From positions 62,001 through 126,000 of the forward strand of contig JAJPJQ010000021.1 of the NCBI GenBank assembly GCA_021324155.1: DNA of 64,000 nucleotides, written 5' to 3'. The position numbers and the translations under genes were made by a program. This stretch comes from Pseudomonadota bacterium. Its GTDB lineage: Bacteria > Desulfobacterota > Binatia > UBA9968. Positions 9,079-15,948 of this stretch are shown one piece after another; the stretch's first letter is position 1, and each line of letters begins with the position of its first letter. The notes below the pieces were generated by a model. That model was not told the DNA's origin. It ran no database searches and saw only the letters and a list, made by a program, of their open reading frames with translations.

Positions 9079-9639
9079 TCATTTGATTCTTTCCAGATAA
9101 GTGCCTTCCGACGGATCGACGCGCACCCTATCCCCAATCTGAATGAACGGCGGCACCTGTATCGTGACTCCGGTTTCGAGCTTGGCGGGCTTATAAGATG
9201 CGCTCGCGGTAGCGCCCTTGAGGCTGGGTTCGGTGTCTACGACTTCGAGGTCGACCGTCGACGGCGGGCTGATGCCCACCGGCCGCCCATCGAAAAACTC
9301 CATTTCCACGACGTGGTTCGGCAATAAATAATTCAACAAATCTCCGATCTCCTCAGCGGACATCGACATCTGCTCGTAATTTTCCGTGTCCATGAATGTG
9401 TGGAGATCGCCTTCGGCGTAAAGATACTGCATCTTGCGCGTCTCCATCGTCGCCTGCTCGAGTCGGTCTTCAGAGCGGAACTTCTTCTCCGTCCCGATGC
9501 CGGTCTTGAGGTTCTTCATCTTCGTCTGCATGAAGCCGCGCTTGTTGCCCGGCGTCAGGTGATGAATCGCCGTCACGCGGTAAAGATTGCCCTCGTAGAT
9601 GATGATCATGCCCGGTCTCAGTTGGGTCGCCTGGATCAT
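9079..9639 (-). CDS. efp: Elongation factor P with Asn at the modification-loop tip
   Basis: Relieves ribosomes stalled on polyproline by binding between the P and E sites. The 186-residue length and the three-domain pattern fit EF-P, with GTEKKFRSEDRLEQA in domain I/II and a C-terminal GDRVRVDPSEGTYLERIK. In the domain I loop the sequence is TPGNKRGFMQTK; aligned with E. coli KPGKGQAFARVK, position 34 (Lys) becomes N32 here. Enzymes that modify Lys (EpmA) or Arg (EarP) would therefore have no target at that residue. No modification gene is adjacent. A GGGG-rich ribosome site precedes the ATG. Confidence 0.94.
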   Translation of the reverse strand: MIQATQLRPGMIIIYEGNLYRVTAIHHLTPGNKRGFMQTKMKNLKTGIGTEKKFRSEDRLEQATMETRKMQYLYAEGDLHTFMDTENYEQMSMSAEEIGDLLNYLLPNHVVEMEFFDGRPVGISPPSTVDLEVVDTEPSLKGATASASYKPAKLETGVTIQVPPFIQIGDRVRVDPSEGTYLERIK

Positions 9640-9726
9640 GTACTCCCCTCTCGGAATATTACTGGAACATTAATACATGTCTTAAATCGCTACCGGAATC
9701 AAGGAAGAACAGGACGTAGTCGGCCG

Positions 9727-9850
9727 AGCGGAGTCAACGAACAAGCATAACGAGGCGCAAGCCCCCGAAGCGACCGAGGCGTACTCTTTTGTACGCCGCA
9801 GGACGCGACGGGGCGATGAACGAAGTTGGGCGAAGTTCATTGGCTCCGCT
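9727..9850. repeat. 124-bp imperfect inverted repeat (MITE/REP-like hairpin) between efp and gdhA
   Basis: The left arm 9727-9784 opens with AGCGGAGTCAACGAAC and ends GGCGTAC. After a 6-base TCTTTT loop the right arm 9791-9850 opens GTACGCC and ends with the complement of the first arm (GTTCATTGGCTCCGCT). The tips and the inner 7 bp pair perfectly and the middle pairs in patches, giving one long cruciform or RNA hairpin. It abuts the gdhA stop codon, overlapping it by one base. I see no open frame and no obvious target-site duplication. It could be a non-autonomous mobile element or an mRNA 3' end structure. Confidence 0.7.
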
Positions 9851-11118
9851 CAAGCGTAGAGGCCCCGCCACAGCATCGCGCGGGACACCCGCTCTACGCC
9901 GATCATCAGCGCCGCCAATCGCATATCGACCTTTTCCGTCCGGCTCATGTCGAGGACTTCGTAGAACGATTTGGTCAGGATCGCGCGCAACTTTTTATTG
10001 ATCTCGTCCTCGGTCCAGAAAAAGTTCTGCAGATCCTGTACCCATTCGAAGTACGAGACGATGACGCCGCCGGCGTTCGCGAGCACGTCGGGAATTACGA
10101 AGATGCCCTTCTCCCTCAGGACGGCGTCGGCGTCCAGCGTCGTCGGACCGTTTGCGCCTTCGGCCAGAAGACGGCATTTAAGCTTCGGCGCGTTCTGCGC
10201 CGTGATCTGCATGCCGAGCGCGGCGGGCACGAGAATGTCGCACTGTATCTCCAGCAGCTCGGCGTTAGTGATGCGCTCGCCGTGCGGACAGCCCTCGAGC
10301 GTGAAACTTTTCGAAGTCTTCGTGACGTATTCGATGACGCTCTGGATCGGCAGACCTTTGGGATCGTAGCGGCCGCCGGTCTTGTCTGAGATCGCGACGA
10401 TCTTCACGCCCACATCCGCCAGCTCCTTCGCCGCGACCGAGCCGACGTTGCCGAATCCCTGAACGGCAGCCGTCGCTCCGACCAGATCTATATTCAAGTG
10501 TTTCGCCGCCTCGCCGATCGTGTAGACGACGCCGCGCCCGGTCGCTTCGCGTCGTCCGACCGTGCCGCCGATTGCGACCGGCTTGCCGGTGACGACGCCG
10601 GGCACGGCATGACCCTTGTGTTGGCTGTAGGTATCCATGACCCACGCCATGACTTGCTCGTCGGTGCCCATATCCGGCGCGGGTACGTCGACCTCCGGAC
10701 CGATGATGTTGAGAATCTCGGCGGTGTAGCGCCGCGTTAGGCCCTGCACCTCCGCGCGCGACAGCTCGGCCGGATCGCACGACACACCGCCCTTGGCGCC
10801 GCCGAGCGGCAAGCCGGCGAGCGCGCATTTCCACGTCATCCACATCGCGAGCGCGGAGACTTCGCCGAGATTCACGTCGGGATGGTAGCGAATGCCGCCC
10901 TTGAACGGCCCGAGCGTATCGTTGTGCTGCACGCGGTAGCCGGTGAAGACCTGCACCCTGCGATCATCGCGCATGACCGGGACGCTCACGATCAGCGCGC
11001 GGTCCGGCCGCCGGAGACGCTCGGCCACGTTTTTATCAAGGTTTAATTTGCCCGCGGCGATCTCGAACTGCTTGACCGCCATCTCGCTCGCCGGACTGCG
11101 CCACTCAACGGTTGCCAT
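9850..11118 (-). CDS. gdhA: Glu/Leu/Phe/Val-type glutamate dehydrogenase
   Basis: NAD(P)-linked oxidative deamination of glutamate to 2-oxoglutarate, or the reverse. The 422-residue length fits the hexameric GDH family. Substrate and catalytic residues are visible: K73 in PFKGGIRY, K97 in MTWKCAL and K109 in PLGGAKGG. The dinucleotide-binding domain follows GRREATGRGVVYTI with GFGNVGSVAAKEL. GGAGG lies 6 bases before the ATG at 11118. A long hairpin follows its stop and a heptad-repeat hairpin lies just upstream of its start. Coenzyme preference is not evident. Confidence 0.95.
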   Translation of the reverse strand: MATVEWRSPASEMAVKQFEIAAGKLNLDKNVAERLRRPDRALIVSVPVMRDDRRVQVFTGYRVQHNDTLGPFKGGIRYHPDVNLGEVSALAMWMTWKCALAGLPLGGAKGGVSCDPAELSRAEVQGLTRRYTAEILNIIGPEVDVPAPDMGTDEQVMAWVMDTYSQHKGHAVPGVVTGKPVAIGGTVGRREATGRGVVYTIGEAAKHLNIDLVGATAAVQGFGNVGSVAAKELADVGVKIVAISDKTGGRYDPKGLPIQSVIEYVTKTSKSFTLEGCPHGERITNAELLEIQCDILVPAALGMQITAQNAPKLKCRLLAEGANGPTTLDADAVLREKGIFVIPDVLANAGGVIVSYFEWVQDLQNFFWTEDEINKKLRAILTKSFYEVLDMSRTEKVDMRLAALMIGVERVSRAMLWRGLYA

Positions 11119-11130
11119 CGAAACCTCCGA

Positions 11131-11216
11131 GTTTCAGGTTGCAGGTTTAAAGTTTCAGGTTTCCATCAAAATGCTTTTAAGCGCCGACGGGAAACCTAAG
11201 ACTTGCAACTTGAAAC
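11131..11216. repeat. Heptad-repeat hairpin, locus 1 (GTTTCAG-type)
   Basis: The left arm 11131-11165 is five 7-bp units: GTTTCAG, GTTGCAG, GTTTAAA, GTTTCAG, GTTTCCA. The right arm 11190-11216 is the reverse complement of similar units (GTTTCAA, GTTGCAA, GTCTTAG, GTTTCC). The arms are about 25 bases apart and can fold into a hairpin. It fills most of the 108-base gap between the HIT gene and gdhA on the minus strand. Confidence 0.75.
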
Positions 11217-11226
11217 GCTTTTTATT

Positions 11227-11571
11227 TTATCCCGGCGGCCACGAGAAATGACGGCCGCCCAGGAGATGAAAATGGATGTGAAACACCGTCTGGCCGGCAT
11301 TGGCGCCGCAGTTGACCACGATACGGTACCCGCCCTTTGCGACGCCTTCCTTCTCGGCGAGGCGGTTCGCGACGCCATGGATCGCACCGATGAGCTCATA
11401 ATCTTCTTTCTGAACATCGGATAGCATCGCAACGTGCTTGACGGGCACGATCAGAATGTGAACGGGCGCCTGCGGCCGGACGTCGCGGAAGGCGACGATC
11501 CGATCGTCACGGTAGACGATGTCGCCCTTGATTTTTCCTTCGATGATTCCGCAGAAAAGACAATCGGCCAT
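11227..11571 (-). CDS. HIT-family nucleotide hydrolase/transferase (HinT-like)
   Basis: A 114-residue cytoplasmic protein of the histidine-triad superfamily, whose members hydrolyse nucleotide phosphoramidates or related adenylates. The triad is FHIHFHLL with H98, H100 and H102, and the substrate helix VRPQAPVHILIVP is present. An N-terminal C4-C7 pair is typical of zinc-binding HinT. The ATG at 11571 was chosen because AGGAG sits 7 bases before it and MADCLFCGII is the standard HinT start; the frame is open further upstream. It follows the tandem Rieske genes by 16 bases. Confidence 0.92.
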   Translation of the reverse strand: MADCLFCGIIEGKIKGDIVYRDDRIVAFRDVRPQAPVHILIVPVKHVAMLSDVQKEDYELIGAIHGVANRLAEKEGVAKGGYRIVVNCGANAGQTVFHIHFHLLGGRHFSWPPG

Positions 11572-11587
11572 CCGAGTCTCCTTTCGC

Positions 11588-11965
11588 TCAGTCGTCGAGC
11601 GTCTCGGGACAGACGGCGTAAATTTTTTCGCCCGCCACCTCGAGCACGACCGGCTGGAGAAACGCGCCGAGACACGGACCCCAGATGCATTCGCCGGTCT
11701 TCGGCTCGTACGTCGCACCGTGATTAGCACAGATGATATAGCGTCCGTCTTCGGTGAAAAAACGGTTGTCGACCCAATCGAGCGTTAACGCTATATGCCG
11801 GCAGCGGTTCAGGTACGCGTAATGCGTGCCGCCGCAGTTGACAATGAATGCCTCCACGGCATTTCCGCCGGGCTTCAAGATAAATTTTTTGGTCGTTCCG
11901 GGGTCGAGCTCATTTACGCGAGCGACGAACTTTCGCCCGTTGGTATTTTTCGTCTTTGCTTCCAC
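11588..11965 (-). CDS. Soluble Rieske [2Fe-2S] protein, downstream copy of a tandem pair
   Basis: A 125-residue protein with a Rieske cluster motif: C55-R-H57 and C79-A-N-H82, as expected for two Cys and two His ligands. It is clearly paralogous to the gene just upstream (shared NRCRHI/M, FFTEDGR, TGEC/SGLC..GPC). I place the start at GTG 11965, one base after the upstream stop, so translation is probably coupled. An upstream open frame exists, but its residues match nothing and overlap the paralogue. There is no membrane segment. It probably shuttles electrons; the partner oxygenase is not identified. Confidence 0.82.
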   Translation of the reverse strand: MEAKTKNTNGRKFVARVNELDPGTTKKFILKPGGNAVEAFIVNCGGTHYAYLNRCRHIALTLDWVDNRFFTEDGRYIICANHGATYEPKTGECIWGPCLGAFLQPVVLEVAGEKIYAVCPETLDD

Positions 11966-11966
11966 T

Positions 11967-12449
11967 CTATAAGTCCGCCACTTCGAGCAGATCTCCCTCC
12001 GGGCAGCCGACGAGCACGTCATCGCCATCCACACGCACGGGAAGCGCGTAGAGCGACTGCCCCTTGCACGGCCCATCGACGCAGAGGCCGCTTTCGGGGT
12101 CATACAATGCGCCGTGCGTCATACAGATGAGGTGCCGTCCGTCTTCGGTGAAAAACTGGTAGCGCACGAAATCGAGCGGCGTCGTCATATGGCGGCAGCG
12201 GTTCACGTAAGCGCGAAAGGCGCCTTGATGATTGATCAAGAACGCGTCGATCCGATACTTCTGACAAATAAGATCGAATTTTTTTACCGATCCCGGTCTG
12301 ATTTCCGCCACGCGGGCGACGACGCGCGCGCCCGCGCGGCTCTCTTGCATCATCCTTTTTTTATCTTGCGCGAAACGATAACGGCGAACGGCGAAAGCGG
12401 CGAGATAAAGGGCGAGAAAGATGAGCGAGAGATAAATCGTCGCGAGCAT
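11967..12449 (-). CDS. Membrane-anchored Rieske [2Fe-2S] protein, upstream copy of a tandem pair
   Basis: A 160-residue protein with one N-terminal membrane helix (about residues 3-21) followed by a charged stretch and a Rieske domain with ligands C85-R-H87 and C109-M-T-H112. An extra Cys pair (C123, C128) follows, as in the downstream paralogue. It resembles small Rieske proteins that feed electrons to oxygenases or membrane oxidases rather than a cytochrome bc1 subunit, which would be longer. It is transcribed with the second Rieske gene and the HIT gene. A heptad-repeat hairpin lies immediately upstream. Confidence 0.83.
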   Translation of the reverse strand: MLATIYLSLIFLALYLAAFAVRRYRFAQDKKRMMQESRAGARVVARVAEIRPGSVKKFDLICQKYRIDAFLINHQGAFRAYVNRCRHMTTPLDFVRYQFFTEDGRHLICMTHGALYDPESGLCVDGPCKGQSLYALPVRVDGDDVLVGCPEGDLLEVADL

Positions 12450-12460
12450 GATGAAAACTC

Positions 12461-12572
12461 AGAACGTAGAATTTAGAACATAGAATCTAGAAGCGAAATT
12501 CAGAAGAACCTCACGGATGCTTCCCGCCCTTTTTACTTCTATATTCTAACTTCTAAATTCTATTCTACTTCT
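12461..12572. repeat. Heptad-repeat hairpin, locus 2 (AGAATNT-type)
   Basis: The left arm from 12461 is AGAACGT, AGAATTT, AGAACAT, AGAATCT, AGAAGCG. The right arm from about 12535 is the reverse complement type TTCTATA, TTCTAAC, TTCTAAA, TTCTATT. The block is AT-rich within GC-rich surroundings. The right arm runs over the stop codon of the next gene (TAG at 12565-12567), so the repeat contributes coding bases at that C-terminus. Confidence 0.78.
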
Positions 12573-12888
12573 TCTCCTTCTCGATCGACTGGCGAATGTC
12601 TTTCACGTTCTCGGCGCTCTGTTTGCCTTTAAGGCCCATCACTTGCATCAGCTCGCTCGTCATTTCCGCGGTTACCTGATCCCGCACGCTGCCCTTCCCT
12701 TCCGGATCGGCCTTCAGGAAGAGGATAATTTTTTCCTTCGGAACGCCTGTCGCCGCGAGGCCGTCGAGAAACTCTCCGTAGCCTACGTTTCCCCGGAGCT
12801 CGTCGACTTTCGCGAGCAGCTTTTTACAGTCGCCGCAGACCTTCGCGAACAAGCCGCTGCGCACGCCGCAGTAAACGCACAGCGCCAT
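12565..12888 (-). CDS. Hypothetical protein with N-terminal double CxxC (zinc-ribbon-like)
   Basis: I do not recognise this 107-residue protein. It begins MALCVYCGVRSGLFAKVCGDC, giving two CxxC pairs (C4/C7, C18/C21) 10 residues apart, a likely metal knuckle. The rest is charged and probably helical, ending in a Lys/Glu-rich tail. It starts 6 bases downstream of the phosphatase gene on the same strand, so coexpression is likely. No signal peptide or membrane segment is present. A role in nucleic acid or protein contact is only a guess from the knuckle. Confidence 0.7.
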   Translation of the reverse strand: MALCVYCGVRSGLFAKVCGDCKKLLAKVDELRGNVGYGEFLDGLAATGVPKEKIILFLKADPEGKGSVRDQVTAEMTSELMQVMGLKGKQSAENVKDIRQSIEKEKK

Positions 12889-12894
12889 TGTCGA

Positions 12895-13695
12895 TCAGAA
12901 ATTCTCCGCCAGCGCCTTTGAAAGCATGACGTGGAGCGACTTCGCGAGCATTGGGTTCGCCGCGACAAGGCCGCGGCAGAGGCTGTCCTTACGGTTAAAC
13001 CGCACCGGCAGTCCCTCGCCGTCGATGACCACACCGCCGGCGCCCTCGATGACCGCGACGCCACCGCAGATGTCCCACTCGTGCAGCGCGCGGAACGTAA
13101 GCATCGCGTCACCTTCGGCGCCACCGATGAGCGCCAGGCGGTACGCGATGCTACCGACGGATTGAACTTTGCACATTGCCTCGAACTGCTGAAATCTTTT
13201 CCGCGGCTCCGAGCGGCTCACGATCAACGACGCGCCCTCGACCTGTTCCCGCTGCGTCACTTGAATCGGCCGCCCGTTGAGCATCGCGCCGGCGCCCTGT
13301 CCACCTTTGTAAAGCTTGTTCACCGCTGGGTTAAAGACGACGCCGACGGCCGGCCGCCCTTCTACGGCGAAGCCTATCGATACGGTGAATTGCGGAATGC
13401 CTTCAATGAACTCGCGCGTGCCGTCGATCGGATCGATGACCCAGACCCGCTTGGCATGAAGCCGCGCGAGATCATCCTTGCTTTCTTCCGAGAGCCAGCC
13501 GTCGTTGGGATATTTGCCGAGCAGGACTTCCTGGATCTTCGCATTCGCCTCGAGGTCGGCTACCGTGACGGGATTATTTTTTCCCTTCTGTTCGATGCGG
13601 TATTCCTTGCCGAAATACCCCATCACGATCTTGCCGGCTTCGCGGGCGGCGTGCTCGGCGGTCTCTAATTCTTCAGTGAAATCGAACCCCATCAT
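12895..13695 (-). CDS. Inositol monophosphatase-superfamily phosphatase, CysQ/PAP phosphatase-like
   Basis: Mg-dependent phosphomonoesterase of 266 residues. Metal ligands are visible: D47 in VTVADLEAN, E70/E71 in LSEES, and D88 and D91 in DPIDGTREF, with the distal EWDICGG motif near the C-terminus. These fit enzymes acting on 3'-phosphoadenosine 5'-phosphate (CysQ) or inositol phosphates; TREF rather than TxNF leans to the CysQ/BPNT group. The start could be either of two adjacent ATGs. The gene follows the MpaB-type oxygenase gene by 6 bases in a compact minus-strand operon with the nicotinamidase-like gene. Confidence 0.88.
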   Translation of the reverse strand: MMGFDFTEELETAEHAAREAGKIVMGYFGKEYRIEQKGKNNPVTVADLEANAKIQEVLLGKYPNDGWLSEESKDDLARLHAKRVWVIDPIDGTREFIEGIPQFTVSIGFAVEGRPAVGVVFNPAVNKLYKGGQGAGAMLNGRPIQVTQREQVEGASLIVSRSEPRKRFQQFEAMCKVQSVGSIAYRLALIGGAEGDAMLTFRALHEWDICGGVAVIEGAGGVVIDGEGLPVRFNRKDSLCRGLVAANPMLAKSLHVMLSKALAENF

Positions 13696-13701
13696 TCCCC
13701 A

Positions 13702-14496
13702 TCAGGCGCTGCGTTCGGCCGCGCGTGCGTGCGGCACGACCCGGATAATACGCGGCACGAGCGGCAGCGCGGCGCGCGTCGAGCCGGCGACCAAGCGCAG
13801 GACTCGTTCGCGCCGGCTATTCCAGTGAAGGCCGTATGCGCGCCGGAGCTTCGGCGGCAGCAGCCCCGCGGTGATCAACACGTTCACCGGCGCGACGCTT
13901 TTTAAAAACCACGGGCGCGGGTAAAGAATCGCGCGGGCGAGGGAGCGCGCCGGTGCGCCGACGGCGATGCTGTCGGATTCGATGGCGGCATTCATGTATC
14001 GGTCGAAATCTTCGAGTGTGGCCGGCAGCGTCGCTTGCGGCACGCCTATCAACGCACCGAGCTTCTTCGAATCCTCGTAATAGCGGCGGCGCAGCTCGCG
14101 CGACAGCGGTCGCACGAAGCGATCGTAAGTAACCAACGCGGAATCGACCAGCGTCCCGTGCACCCAGAGCAGCAGCTCCGGATCGATCGCGCTGTAGGCT
14201 GCCCCGTTCGCGAGCTGCCCCTGCACGCGCTCGTGCACGCGGCCGAGGCGATCGAGCGACGCCTGCGCCCTCGGCAGATCGTCGAACACGATCGACCACA
14301 TCGTCTCCATCGTCTGCTTGAGGCGCCCGAGCGGATCGGTCACAAAGCGGCTGTGCTCCCCGACGCCGGCGGCGATTTTGGGATGCGCGATCTGCATAAG
14401 CAGCGCCCGCCCGCCGCCGAGGAGCAGCGCCATCTCGCGGTCGACGCGCCAGATTGCGCTGCCGGGCGAGAAAAATCGTTCGGTCATTTTACTCAT
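13702..14496 (-). CDS. MpaB/latex-clearing-type oxygenase family protein (DUF2236)
   Basis: A 264-residue helical protein of the DUF2236 family, which includes heme b oxygenases such as rubber oxygenase Lcp and fungal MpaB. Family features include FSPGSAIWRVDREMALLLGGGRALLMQ at the N-terminus (two pieces), HPKIAAGVGEHS, and LLWVHGTLVDS, whose His residues are heme-ligand candidates. I start at ATG 14496 with GGAAG about 8 bases before it; this overlaps the nicotinamidase-like stop by 8 bases, implying coupled translation. The substrate is unknown. Confidence 0.83.
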   Translation of the reverse strand: MSKMTERFFSPGSAIWRVDREMALLLGGGRALLMQIAHPKIAAGVGEHSRFVTDPLGRLKQTMETMWSIVFDDLPRAQASLDRLGRVHERVQGQLANGAAYSAIDPELLLWVHGTLVDSALVTYDRFVRPLSRELRRRYYEDSKKLGALIGVPQATLPATLEDFDRYMNAAIESDSIAVGAPARSLARAILYPRPWFLKSVAPVNVLITAGLLPPKLRRAYGLHWNSRRERVLRLVAGSTRAALPLVPRIIRVVPHARAAERSA

Positions 14497-15085
14497 GAAT
14501 GAGGACTTCCGGTCCGCCGGCTTTTTTTGCGCCCCGCGCCAACATCTCACGCGCGGCGCGCGCCGAGTCGCCCGGCGCGACGTCGACGCCGCGCGAGGCG
14601 TCTTCCAGCCAGACGACTTTGAACCCGTGCTTCAGACCGTCGAGTACCGTGTGCTTGACGCAATAATCCGTCGCGAGGCCCCCGACGAAGATCCGCTCAA
14701 CGCCCGAGCGTCTGAGCAGCTCGGCGAGCGCCATACCGCGCTCGTCGCGTCCGTCGAAGCCGGAATAACCGTCTTCGTCGGGCAAGGCGCCAGTGGTGAT
14801 AATGGAAGCGGTACGCGGCAGGCGCAAATCGGACCGCAGCTCCGCGCCTTTGGTCCCTTGGATGCAGTGCGGCGGCCACTGTCCGCCATAAGCCTTGAAA
14901 TGAATCGTTTTCTTCGGATGCCAATCGCGCGTCGCGAAAATCGGCTTTCGCGCTTTCTCGAATTTCTCGATGTAGGCATTTAATCGCGGGACAACTTCGT
15001 CGCCGCCAGCCACCGCGAGCGCTCCGCCGGGGCAGAAATCGTTCTGCACGTCGACGATTACGAGCGCATCCTTGCCTTTCATCAT
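14489..15085 (-). CDS. Nicotinamidase-like isochorismatase-fold protein with altered catalytic Lys
   Basis: Resembles PncA, which deamidates nicotinamide for NAD salvage. The 198-residue protein has D12 in VDVQNDFCPGG, the metal site D54-W-H56, WPPHCIQGTKGAE and the nucleophile C142 in GLATDYCVKHT. The conserved catalytic Lys of the D-K-C triad, expected before G in the segment leading to YSGF, is Thr: the residues read IITTGALPDEDGYSGF (T98). Metal and Cys sites are otherwise textbook. It may have altered activity, or another residue may substitute. First gene of the operon with the DUF2236 and phosphatase genes. Confidence 0.85.
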   Translation of the reverse strand: MMKGKDALVIVDVQNDFCPGGALAVAGGDEVVPRLNAYIEKFEKARKPIFATRDWHPKKTIHFKAYGGQWPPHCIQGTKGAELRSDLRLPRTASIITTGALPDEDGYSGFDGRDERGMALAELLRRSGVERIFVGGLATDYCVKHTVLDGLKHGFKVVWLEDASRGVDVAPGDSARAAREMLARGAKKAGGPEVLIHE

Positions 15086-15133
15086 TTCAGATTATATGGA
15101 AGATGGCGTACTTGCAAGAAAAGCAAGGAAAAT

Positions 15134-15240
15134 CAGAATATAGAAGTTAGAAGGCTCGAACATAGAGCCTGGAAGAGATGTTCGTATTCCGACCGTTCAT
15201 GCTGATTTCTGCATTCTGAATTCTAAATCATCTTCTATTG
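15134..15240. repeat. Heptad-repeat hairpin, locus 3 (AGAANNT-type)
   Basis: The left arm 15134-15178 reads AGAATAT, AGAAGTT, AGAAGGC, then degenerate units. The right arm 15206-15240 reads TTCTGCA, TTCTGAA, TTCTAAA and degenerates. It lies between the divergent nicotinamidase-like and HAD genes, ending 2 bases before the HAD ATG, so it occupies their promoter and leader region. Confidence 0.7.
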
Positions 15241-15242
15241 CT

Positions 15243-15947
15243 ATGATCAAAACCGTATTTTTCGACGCTGCGGGCACGCTCATGAGACCCGTGCGGCCGG
15301 TCGGCGAAAGCTATGCGCTCGTCGCCGCGAGCTATGGCATGAACGTCGCTCCCGAGGAAGTGTCGGCGCGCTTCCGCGCGTGCTTCGGCAACGCGCCGCC
15401 GCTCGCGTTTCCCGGAGCGCAAAACAATGGGATTCAGGAGCTGGAGCGCGACTGGTGGAAAACGCTGGTCACCCGCGTGTTCGAGCCGTACGGCCGCTTC
15501 GAGCGCTTCGACGAATATTTTACAGATTTGTTCGCTTACTTCTCGCGCGCGGACTCGTGGCGACTCTTTCCCGAGACCGAAGAGACGCTGGCGTCGCTCA
15601 AGCGCCGCGGTTTGAAGCTCGCCGTGATCTCGAATTTCGACTCGCGGCTCTTCGCCATTCTCGAAGGACTCGGCGTCGCGCCGGAATTCGAATCGATCCT
15701 GATCTCGAGCCACGCCGGCTACGCGAAGCCCGCGCCGGAGATTTTTCGCCAAGCTCTGGAACGCCATCAGACCGGCCCCGACGAGGCGCTTCATGTGGGC
15801 GACAGCGTCGAGAAGGACGCCGAGGGCGCGCGCGGCGCGGGCATTCAGGGCGTCCTGCTCGACCGCCAAGCCAAGCTCGTAGGCGCCGGGTTTCCGAAGA
15901 TCAAAAATCTCTCCGGGCTGCTGCCGCTGGTCGAAAACGGGAGGTAA
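15243..15947 (+). CDS. HAD-superfamily hydrolase (HDHD3-like) with DxA in motif I
   Basis: A 234-residue HAD-IA protein. Motif I is FFDAAGTL: nucleophile D8 is present, but the second Asp (normally DxD, acid/base) is A10. Motif II is VISNFDSR, motif III lies around YAKPAPEIF, and motif IV is HVGDSVEKDAEGARGAG. The DAAGTL variant is known in the HDHD3-like branch, where phosphatase activity is uncertain. The ATG follows the heptad-repeat hairpin and lacks a strong ribosome site. It is followed 1 base later by the next gene, whose GGGAGG lies inside the HAD C-terminus, so they form an operon. Confidence 0.85.
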   Translation: MIKTVFFDAAGTLMRPVRPVGESYALVAASYGMNVAPEEVSARFRACFGNAPPLAFPGAQNNGIQELERDWWKTLVTRVFEPYGRFERFDEYFTDLFAYFSRADSWRLFPETEETLASLKRRGLKLAVISNFDSRLFAILEGLGVAPEFESILISSHAGYAKPAPEIFRQALERHQTGPDEALHVGDSVEKDAEGARGAGIQGVLLDRQAKLVGAGFPKIKNLSGLLPLVENGR

Positions 15948-15948
15948 C

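Noticed and set aside
9727-9850. The gdhA-efp hairpin considered as a tRNA or ordinary terminator
   Set aside because: No tRNA arms or CCA; no T-run after either stem end, and the arms are much longer than a terminator.
11131-11216. Repeat block considered as a CRISPR array
   Set aside because: Units are 7 bp, degenerate and without spacers, and no cas gene is present.
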